Source: Asterochloris sp. CNOR1
Lineage: Eukaryota; Chlorophyta; Trebouxiophyceae; Trebouxiales; Trebouxiaceae
Reading direction: 5' to 3'
Length of the DNA: 64,000 nt
Assembly (NCBI GenBank): GCA_963969365.1
Contig: OZ017756.1
Location: forward strand, 744,001-808,000
Shown here: piece after piece, positions 48,540-58,800 of the stretch
How the letters are laid out: each line of letters opens with the position of its first letter
Numbering within the stretch: the stretch's first letter is position 1
Made by a program: the position numbers and the translations under genes
The notes under the pieces: generated by a model
Database searches by the model: none
Told to the model about the DNA's origin: nothing
The model's input: the letters and a program-made list of their open reading frames with translations, nothing else

Positions 48540-49426
48540 CCCCACAGACTCGCAATCCCTTGTTTTGCTACAGAGTAGTGTAGGCAGCTAAGGGGCCATG
48601 ACAGATGCCGTGACATTTTGGAGTGAAGTCCGTCCCCAAAACATCAGTCTCAGTGCTACTTGGGGGCTGATCGTAACAAAAGAATCCAGGAGGAGGCATG
48701 CTTTGACCTGAATGTCAAGAGGCCCAAGAGGCAAGGGTGTTGACTGGATGCAAGATGGCAATGCCATCTTCTGGAGGCCACGGCAATCGTGACACTGGCA
48801 AACACAGTTCGGGCATTGTTGCAGGGTCCAGATGAGACTGCATCAACGGCTGCATCGCTGCTTTGCAGCAGGAACTTTGGGACTTGACTTCAGCATGACA
48901 TTGAGCAGCCTGTGGCAGTCCTCTGGCACGCTTTCAACTTAGGGATGCTGCAAGACACAATGAGGGTTCTGACTACTGCTGCAACCCAGGTAAAAATTGG
49001 GACTCTGTGCCAATGCAGAAGCCATGCGCTGCAGGCAGGCCGCTGCCTGCCTGGCAGGTGTTATGCCACAGTGCAAGGGTGCCAAGCAATGCCAGCATCT
49101 GCAGTATAGGCCCCTGCAAACTGCTGAAGAGGAAGAGCCTGCTGCTCACCAGCAGCACACAAGCCACTCAACAGCAGCATAGGTCTTCTGTGATCACTTG
49201 TGGTGAAATAACAATAGCAAGCTTGTGCAAACATATGCAGGCTCATCCTGCAGCTTCGACACCTCAGGAGTGAGAAGATACACCTCTGTTAGTCATGGGG
49301 ACAACTTCCAGCAGATCTCAAGGAAGTTGCCAACAGGTGCAGGTTACAAGATATAAAATCTGACAGCCATCACAGTTCCAGAACGCCAACGACAAGGTCC
49401 TCGTCCGTTTTCGACCAGAGGCCACC
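48540..49426. other. Intergenic: CFAP57 3' region and LOR gene promoter
   Basis: No credible coding exon is present. The CFAP57 stop itself lies in CTGTAAC, so TGTAA begins at the last sense codon; no better poly(A) motif stands out. An A/T-rich patch at 49340-49365 (ACAAGATATAAAATCTGAC) contains ATATAAAA, a good TATA-box match about 75 bp before the LOR start codon. Confidence 0.45.
49347..49354 (+). promoter_or_regulatory. TATA-box-like ATATAAAA upstream of the LOR gene
   Basis: GATATAAAATC lies about 75 bp before the ATG at 49427. Spacing fits a transcript start near 49380 and a 5' UTR of about 45 nt. It is inferred from sequence only. Confidence 0.45.
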
Positions 49427-52007
49427 ATGCAGTCGTGAGTTCTCCTGTGGTGGATCGTTGAGCAGTTTTGTGCCAGCATGGCACCTTGTCTTCACACAGC
49501 CTTTCATCGTCTGCAGGTACCCTCAAGTACATCAGCAGGGCTACAACACAGGCTATCCAAACGCCAGCAGCCAGGGCTTCCCTACGCAGGGCACATCTTA
49601 TTCCCAGCAGCAGCAGTCGCCCCAGGGCTACCCCCAGAATGCCTCCCAGGGCATGCAGCAGCCCACCTATGGGGCCCAACACTTTCCAGCTCAGCAGCAG
49701 TACGGAGCACAGGCGGGCATGCACCCACAAGGCCAGCAGCAGCAACAGTTTGGAGCTCAGCAGCAATACCCAGGGGCACAGACTGGAGGCATGCCGGGCA
49801 GCTTCCCTCAAGGCCAGCAGGGCTTTCAGCAGGGCTTTCCCCAGGGGCAGCAGGGCTTTCAGCAGTCCTATCCAGGTGAACCTCCCTGCTCCCCATGGGC
49901 CAGGTGCAAGCCCCGCCCCCTTCTCTCTGCGTATCACTCTTCTGCCCCTGTGGTGCTTCACAGAAACACTCTGCACGCGAAGTTCATGGGCGCCTTATGC
50001 ACCTGCCTCTCTGCCCTGCAGGCTGCATGCAGCAGGGTAATACAGGCTACAGTGGGTGGACGCAGGGGGCGACGCAGGGCGCAGTAAGCATGGCTCCCAT
50101 CCTGGGGCCTGTATCCCAGCAGGAGCAGGTCCTGCTCATCAGGGAGAGCATGATGTCCCTCTCAGGTGAAGCAACCATCTGGCTGCCCTTGCTGGCAGGA
50201 CACTTCAGAGCACTTCACTCTGGCTCTGTGGGACTTGGCCAGTCCCTTCTGGGATCGGCCAGTCTGCAATGGCGTGCTCCTGCAGCTGCACCCGTGATAG
50301 TGGTGTGCAGCGGCTGCGTCCTGCCTCCCTGTGCCAGTCTGCTTGTCATTCTGAACTGAGATGGCTGTACCCAGCGGCTACCTCCTGCAGGACTGTGACG
50401 CTGTTTAGCTGAAATCCATAGCGGCAGCGCAGCTCGTCACAGAGGCACAATACAAATCTGGACGCTGCTGCTCATCCACATTCATCACCTGCTTAGCCTG
50501 TGCCCCTTTCCCCCATCTGCAGGCGACGACTTTGACATCAATGACTCCAGTGGGCGCAAGCAGTACAAGCTGGACAGCTCAGCACTGAGTTTAAGGAGTG
50601 GTAGAACCCTGAAAGACGCCTATGGCAAGGTCGTGGCCACCATGAACAAGAAGGCAAGTCTATCACCTCCATCAGCATGTCTGAAAGCCCTGTCACCCTG
50701 ATTGCACTGCACAGCCAACATGGCAGTCCCTCAACAGCGTGGCTGTCATGGCAGGGGTATTGATCAATACCTGTGGCGCCATGTGCACCGCACAGCTGTG
50801 TCACAGACCTCACATCAGCACTTTGAAGGGCCGCTCTGCCAGAGAAGCTGACTCTCTTGGTGGCCCTGCTTCATCACAATCAACCACGGTCAGAGCTTCC
50901 CACAGTGTCCTCTGACACTCATGTGCCCCTTGCTGCAGGTGATGACAAGCCACCCTACCTGGCAGGTGTACGCTGGTCACAGCAAGGCCCGTGTCCTCGT
51001 GGTGAAGCCTGACAGGATGCAGGGCCAGAAGTCAGTCAGCGTGTTCCTGGAGAGCAACCCGCAGGTGATGGTTTGCAGACCACAGGAAGCCCCTGACACC
51101 GTCGCATGCCTCCAGCATGCTGTCGAGCAAGACCTCCTAGGCAAATTGACTCTGAGCTCAGACGGAGCACTGTATGCTGTTGGTGCCCCTCCATGCGCCC
51201 AGCATGCTGTCCAGCAAGGCACACAGGCCACATGACCTGCAGCCCATCCCTGGCTCACCTGGCTTTCCTCGCTTGCCCTTGCAAGTTTGCTGCTGGCCAG
51301 CTGGCCATCCCCCACAAAAGGAAGCTGCGGTGGCAGCCCCTCGTGTCTGGTGCACCACCTTCTTGTCCGCATCCTGAATGTGCTGGTCAGCCTGCAGAAG
51401 GACTTTGTATCTGCTGCGGACTTCTCAGTGAGGTCGGACATGGGGGCGCACAACATGTGGATCTATGCCAAGAACCAGCCAATTGCTGAGGTGAGTCTGA
51501 GCGTGGCTGAAGCCCAGTGTGCAGAGGGCGGGAGTGTCAACACCTGTGATATGTGGCACACATGTCGAGTGCGTAGTGTCTTTGCCCCGCTGCAAAGGGT
51601 GTCCCTGTGCACAGGTTTGCATACCCAGCGCTCTCAATCCCAGCAGGTCCTGGACCTAAATGCACAGCAAGGGTTGGCAGACAGAGCAGCAGATGGCAGC
51701 CTCCTCCAGGCTCGCAAGCAAGCTGCCAAAGCCCCGGCATCAGACCTGCACCCCCTATGCCAAATGCCCCCATGTGGCAGATGTTGTGCACATCATGCAC
51801 CGCATGACAACAAGCTGTCTAGAGCCGGCTCTTATAACCATGCATGCTTAGGCTGTCCATCACATGCTGCAGGTCAGCAGGAAAGGGGGCATGCGCGAGA
51901 AACTCTTTGGCTCCAAGCAGGAGTTTCCCTGCCGCGTGCTGCCGGGAGTTGACACTGCGCTGGTGGTTTGCCTGGTCACCATTTGCGACGAGCTCTGGAC
52001 TGACTGA
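49427..52007 (+). CDS. LURP-one-related (LOR) protein with Q/G/Y-rich N-terminal domain
   Basis: The start is in a perfect GCCACCATG context. Seven exons join in frame: 49427-49434, 49517-49875, 50022-50165, 50523-50653, 50939-51064, 51398-51490 and 51873-52007, giving 331 residues. Residues 3 to about 170 are low-complexity Gln/Gly/Tyr/Pro (QQGYNTGYPN, FPQGQQGFQQGFPQGQQGF), resembling prion-like domains. The C-terminal half matches the LOR/scramblase tubby-like fold: DDFDINDSSGRKQYKLDSSA then SLRSGRTLKDAYGKVVATM, TSHPTWQVYAGHSKARVLVV, NMWIYAKNQPIAEVSRKGG, and VLPGVDTALVVCLVTICDEL. Plant LOR proteins are about 200 residues and are membrane- or defence-linked; biochemical function is unknown. 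Intron 4 has a GC donor at 50654. Confidence 0.9.
51043..51222 (+). repeat. Possible echoes of the LOR exon 5 end
   Basis: CAGCGTGTTCCTGGAGAGCA at the exon end resembles CAGCATGCTGTCGAGCAAGA at 51112 and CAGCATGCTGTCCAGCAAGG at 51199. The two intron copies are 87 bp apart and closer to each other than to the exon. Confidence 0.5.
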
Positions 52008-52819
52008 GCCATGCAGAGAGCTCACCCCAGCCCTATAAAGGCAGGAGCCTGTAGGCAGAACATGCTGACATGTTCTCGAGCTGTTCCTGTGGAACTCCCA
52101 TGCTGCTGATGAGTCACATGTACTGCTGCTTGGCCTTTGCCATTATAGTCAGCTGAGCACTTGACTAGACGCTACTGTGGTCGGTCTCAAGTGTGAGCCA
52201 CCTGAGATCAAAGCCCTTTCCGGAAGGCTAAGAGTTGGACAGATATATCTGCTGGTTTGCCATAGCAAGAGGGACAGAAAGCCAGACATGCCTCTGTTGC
52301 TAGATGATATTTGCATGTAACACAGTCAGCACTGCTTTTCAAGTTGGAAGCCGAACAAGGGTGGCCAGCACAGGCCAGGCTCTCTGCTGTAACCCTGTGC
52401 TGCCCCTTTCAGCACTGATTGTGGGCTGTGTCTCCTTTGAACTCTACACTTTACCCCCTGCCAAGCCCTTCATCCAGCAAGGCGCACATCAGACCAGCAA
52501 AACCGCTACATCAGCTCTTAAGGGGACTGGTCACAGGAGCTATGCTTACAACTCAGCCATAGGCCTTGCAGCTGCTGGGGTCTTGGATGGCTGTGAGACT
52601 CTCTGCCTTGTGGCTCTGACTGTTCCCTCATGCAGTCCTCTACAAGTCTGCTCCTGAGCAACACCTGTGCAAGCAATCTGATGGGCGGGGACTTCGTATC
52701 ACATTGTAGACTGGTACATGCCTGTTGGGGCAGCAGTGGGTGCCACCACTTTTCATATGTTGACTTAAGTCTCATTCACTCTGCAACTATGGTTATTTTG
52801 GAAATCACCTAGCACTGCT
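52008..52819. other. Convergent 3' region, LOR gene and MA3 gene
   Basis: TGTAA at 52316-52320 and 52388-52392 could end LOR transcripts, and TTACA at 52546-52550 (TGTAA on the minus strand) could end the MA3 gene transcript. No coding frame is supported. Confidence 0.4.
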
Positions 52820-55800
52820 TCAGCTCTCTGCCACCAGCCAGCCCTCCTTCAGCGCCTGCTGCTTCAGCTTGGCCAGGTCCTCCCGGGCCTTGGGCAGGTC
52901 CAGGACAACATCGTCCAGGGAGGCCTCCACTCTGCTGAACCCCTTGCGCATCTGGGTCTGCAGCCAGTGCACCACCAGGCTACAGGAGCAGGAATTGTCA
53001 CCTCCAGCATAATGCAGATTGACGAGAGACGGGGACTCGGTGCACTGGCGCCAGCCTAAGCACAAGGGCGGCAGCACACCACTGGCAAGTGAAGCCTGGC
53101 CACAAGGCTGCCCAGGCCATGAGGGGCTGCCACCACATGCGGGGGGCACGTGGTGACCACTGATGGCCTATAGACCTGGCTGACCTGGCCAGAGACAGCC
53201 AGCTGGAGACATAGTAGAGCATGGCTCAGACAGACCCAGGCTCAGGCTGACCAGAGCACAGAGGAACCACAGCCGCCCTCCCGAGCAGGCCATGCAGTGT
53301 GCGCACCTGGTGGACCTCCCCAGAGGCAATAACTGGGCCAGCCCTGCTCAGCTCCCGTGCAGGTGCAAGGGAGCAGCACGACCATGCATGGCAGCACCTG
53401 GCACCAGCACAAACCTGATTGACCTCCCCCGAGGCGGCCAGCTTGGCAAGCAGGCTGAACAGGGAGGCAGCGTGGTGCCCTGTGGGGTCAAGGGCCATCA
53501 GCAGTGCACGCTTGACCAGCTCGTGGTGGTAGAAGGGCACTGTCAGGTCATGCAGGCAGCGGGCAGCCTCTGCTGTATCCCCGGATCCCAGGTACTCCTC
53601 CAGGAGCGCCTGCAGGAGTGAGACACCACTGAACGGGTGTGCAAGCAGCCTTGGCTACAGCTCCTAGACCCAGACCCTGCTTCAGAAGCGCCTGTATGGT
53701 GTCAACAGGGCATGGCGTCAAGCGGTTGTTGAATCGCATGGTGTCCAACGGGCATGGTGTCAAGAGAGTGTCCAGGCCTTGGACCGTCCCTGAGCCCATA
53801 CAGTGCTTCGCAGGGGCCTGCACACGTATCAAGGGCCCTGAAAGACTATGCAGGCGGCAGGCGGCCGCAGTGGTGTCCCTTGAGCACAAAGCCCTCCTTC
53901 CAGAGCGCCTGCAGGGTGCCAGGGGGGTTAGTGGAGCCCTGCGCACCTTATCTGCAGCACATGAACGCGCCTGCCCTGCGTCAATCACCTGCATCAATGA
54001 GTCAGGCATGTGTGCACGTTCGGCAGCATGGGAGGATCCAAAGGCAAGCAGTGCTAGACAGCAGTTGGCCCAGTTGACACCTGGAGGCTGCTAGCGCTGC
54101 ACCATGACTGTGCAGATGCCCAGGCGTCACTCCCAAATGGCTTGCCTGCATGCTTTCCCGAAGCTGGTCCACGGTCTGGCACCCCCCATGCCAGCAGTTG
54201 ATCAAGCGCTCTGCTGCGTGGCGGGCGCTCAGCATGGAGCCTGCGTGCAGGGTGTCATGCCAGTGAGGGCAAAAGCAACAGGAAGAAATCAGCTGGAGGG
54301 GCAGAGTACAGAGGGCACCAACTGCGCCATGCAGCCCCTGCACCAAGAAGTAAGCAGGCCCTAGCCAGACCAAGCAAATGAAAGCTGTAAGGATTGAGCA
54401 AAGTGATGGCCTCAAATGGGTAGGAAACAGGTGCAGGCAGAGCTCAGCAGATCATGAGCAATGTCATGGCTTCGAACAGAGTAGAAAGCAGCTGCAGGCT
54501 GAGCTCAGCCAGACCACGCAGATTCACCATGGAACAGACTCAACACTGTCATGTCTTCAGACAAAGGAGAGATCTAGGGCCCCACATCAGGCAAGAGGCA
54601 CCTTCACGAGTATCGCACCGCGCCATTCCATTGCACAGGTTGCGATCTGCCCTTGGACTTGTTTGGTGATCAAGCACTTTGATGTTGATGCAGAAGTGCA
54701 TGTGGCCCCCTGAGGTCTGCAAAGCACTGCCCACCTGTGGTCTGCACAACTGTGACCCCGAGGGAGTCGTTGCGCAGCGCAGGCAGCACGCTGGCCAGGA
54801 AGGAGGGGGCCAGCACCTCGTCCACCACGGCGCGTCCCAGAAAGAGGGCCAGCAGGTGGGGAGCGTCGGGGATGTCCAGGGCCAGGTCCTGCAGCAGGTG
54901 GGCCCTGGAATAGGTACATGCTGTAGGAGCAGGAGACTTGTGGGGCCAGCAGGCTGTAGGCTCCACGCGCTGACAGGAGCAGCGCCATGACAAGGAAGTC
55001 GATGCTCCACCCCATGAGACGGGTCTGTCGAAGGATAGGCCCAGCTGTTCTGGCTCATAAGCGCAGCAGCCTGCTGGGCGCAGGTGCCAGCCCATGTCCT
55101 ATGAGCTGTGCTGTCCTGAGGACTGTGACTGATGCCCTCAACCAGTCTCGTCATGACGGACTTCAGTGCCAGCGTGCCAGCTTAAGAGGTCATCCTGCGC
55201 AAGGCCTGTGCAAAGCCCACCTCGACAGAGGCAAGCAGGCGCGTGAACCCCAGGCTCATCTGGTCCTCACTGATGGTCTGGGGCGAGAGCGCTGCCAGCA
55301 GGGCGCTGGTCAGCTCACGCTCACGGTCCTTGCGGTCCATGGCCAGCTGCACAGCCTGCCGCGCATGGCAGGACAGCTCAGAACTGCTGCTTGTAAGATT
55401 TTAAGCTGAAATCACAGCCTGATATGCAGTGCCATTTGTTGCATGTCAGGCTGTGAATCCAAGCTGAAACACTGTGCTGCATGTGAACAGGCTGCAAGTA
55501 CAAGCTGGCCTATATATACCTAAATCAACACTGTAGAGACCATGCACTGCCTGCAGACCTGGATGATGCACACAACAAGCGTTGTCTACTAACATGTCAA
55601 GGGTGCCAGTTGCTGGCCAGCTCAGCTGCTCATGGGGCAGGCGCTACCAGTTGACACGTTGCCCTGCAGGGTGTGCTGCACAGACCAGCCATGCCCTGTG
55701 ACAACATGGGTCTCGTCCCAGGGAGGTGGCGCCCCTCGCAGCAATGGCAACCTCACCTGCTTAACAAAGATGTTGGTGAGGCCCGGCTCCTCCAGGTCCC

Positions 55801-58800
55801 CCAGGCTGCGCCCCACCTCTGCAGCGTCTGAGGAGTCAAAGTACTCCCGGATGGCTGCAATGGCAGATGCCTTGAAGGCCTGCACGCTGTGGGAGCTGGC
55901 GCCGTTGAGGGCCCCGCACCCGGCGCCATCAAGGGGCCCACCTGCACGACGTACAGGCAGTGGTCAGCCCTAGCCGGGCGGCCGCCTGGAAGGCATGCAT
56001 GCTGTGGGAGCTGGCACATGTTGAGCATGCCGATGCCAGCGGTTCAGGGGAGCCCCTGCAGACAGTTCAGCGGCAGGACTGTGAATTGGCGGGGGGCGGT
56101 GCTGGCAGTGGCATGCGGGACTGCGAGGGCAGTATGATTTCAACAGGTGCGCAGACCAGCGTCTCCATGGGCCCCAGCACTGCTCATTCTCCCTATGTCA
56201 CAGCAGCAGCGGCAGCATTGCAGCAATGCTTGTGTCATAGGACTTCTGTGCAAGGTGAGCACAGGTTTTCAATGCGCAGCACATGAGCCGGAGAGATAGC
56301 CCTCACATTGCAGTGCCCTGGTTCTCTCCATTTGAGCCACAAGAATATTTGAACTTGGGACAGGTTTGCGGTTCTGAGGGACAGCAGTTAGGACAAGAAG
56401 AGTGCCGCAATGTGCAGGCAGAGGGTGCTCAGCATGCCACAGTCTTGCCTGCAGCCGCAAAGCTGCTATCCAGCCAGCCCTGCTCCTTGGCAGCTGCCAC
56501 CAGCGTGGCAAAGTGCTCATCTGCATTGGGGGTGTCCAGACAGGTGTCCCCCAGGTTGTCGCTCACGCGCTGGAAACCCTGCAGGGCAGACAGCAGTCAA
56601 GGTGCATATGGCTTCCACTAACATGCTGCTATTGGCAAAACCCCCAGCAGCTGCAGGATAGGGCCTTGCTTGGCTGCCAGCCGCCTGACATCTAATTGTC
56701 CAGGTGCACAAAGTGCTAGAAGCAGGTGTGATCACTGAGCAGCCCTTCTTCTGCCCTTCAGCTTACCCCCCAATCCCTGATGGCAGCCAGGCTGGTGCCC
56801 CAACAGCAATCTCTCACCCGCAGCATCTGGCTCCCGCTGATGTCGCTGCTGTCTGCCAGCTGCCCCAGCATCTGCAAGACCGGGCCCTGCTTGGCAGGGT
56901 CGTCCAGGGCCATCAGCAGGGCCTGCTTGACAGCCTCGTGGTGGAAGAAGGGCATGGCCAGGCTGTGCAGGCAGCGCCGCACCTCAGCAATGTCTTTGCT
57001 CACCAGATACTCCTGCAGGAAGGGATTGTTGAGTTGCTGGGCAAAGCGCTTGTTTGGTCTTGGCAAGGGCACAACAGCAGCATATAGCAGATACAGCCTT
57101 GCAATGCTCTCGCTCACTGGGCGAGTTGCAGGCAGCAGTAGCTTCACGGCCTTTCCACAGAGGTCAGACAGCATGGGTTTCACGCCGGCATGCCTGCTGC
57201 TGAAGCAAGGCTGTGAGCTACGAATGGGTGCGACTTGAGCCCCTCCAAGGTGGAAGAAAGTCTGGCATGGGACGCACACAAGCAAGAACAGGGTGCCACA
57301 CACTGTGAATGCGGTGCAGCACCAACCTCAACCAAGCTGGATGACCCCGCCAGCTCAGAGGGTGCCCGGCACAGTGCAAGCTGTTGGGTGTGCTTTACAC
57401 CTTGGGCAATGCAAGCCCCTCAGGCATGCTCTCTAAGTGATGGGCAGTGCAAGCTGTCGACCTGGGTGAGCAGAAGGTGCACCTGAAGCATGTTGGAGAT
57501 GCTCTGCTTGGTCTCGCTGTGCAGCAGGCCGGCCTGCCCGCCCCAGACGCGCATCAGGCGCTCCCCAGCGTGCCTGGCCGAGAGGTGAGCCTCAGCCTTC
57601 TGCTTGACCTGCGTGGCCACTGCTCCATCGACTGCAGGCAAGGAACAGGGGTTGACGCCAGGCGCCACACAAAGGAAGGCGGTGACACACTGTCCAACGC
57701 GGCCCTACGAGCAAAGCCAGCCCCTTTTGCAGAGTCCAGCTCTTGCACGAGTGGGCAGGCGCTGCTTCAAGGAGTATGCATCACGGAGTATCCAGCACGG
57801 CCAACTCCTGCTGCAATGCATGGCTCCCACCCTTGAGACGGGGGCTCAGCACAAGGGGGGGCAGCAGCACATCATCCAGCACAGCCCCCGGGCACTATGG
57901 CAGGTGCCAACCCCTGTTGCAAAAGGTGAATCCAGCTCACTGGTGGGCAGGCGCCGCACAAAGGACGGTGGCAGCACATCGTCCACCACTGCCCGGGCCA
58001 CAAAGGCTGCAGTCTCGTCCACAGCGTCAGGCACGTCCAGCTGCAGGTCCTCCACGCTCAGCACCACCTCTGCAAAGCCCTTCTGCACCTGCTCGTCACT
58101 GATGACCTCCGTGTACAGGGCGGAGAGCAGATGAGAGGCCATCTCACGCTCCCTGCGGGGCAGAGCAACACTTCTGAGATGTGCTCTGGGGGCCGACACT
58201 GCTGTGCGGGGCACAGCTGGAACTATGGCTCTGCACAGGGCAGAGAGCAGCTGGGGGGCCCATCATCGTCTCACTGCAGATCCAAAGTTCAGACTGCAGT
58301 CTTAAGAGGCCAAAACGTTTTGTGTATATACTAGGACTGCCACAGCTACCAGCGTGGCATAGAACGAGGACTGATCTGGTGCGAGACTGGGGCACCAGCA
58401 CCAGGCTGGCATGCTTGAGCATGCTTCACAAGCACAGGTCGCACCTGCCATGCTTATCCATGGCCAGGGTGCAGGTCTTCTTCACAAAATAATGATGGAA
58501 GTCTGGCTCCTCCAACTCCTGCACCCACCCAGGGGGAGCCACTGAGCAGGGGAAGCAACAGCATGCAGCAGGCATAAGCTACGCAGCCATGCCACTCTGT
58601 GCAACCTGACAAACAAGGCCCTGCTTGGCATTGAGGCAGCTTTCCCTGCGGACGCTGGGCTTGATGCAGCATGAATCCAACAAACTGGGAGAGTGTCACC
58701 TGCAGAGTACTAGTGGCTTCCTCCACGTCTCCGCTGTTGAAGTACTCTTCCAGCAGAGCAACCACCTGCACAGCAGAAGTCATACATCACAGACCTGCTT

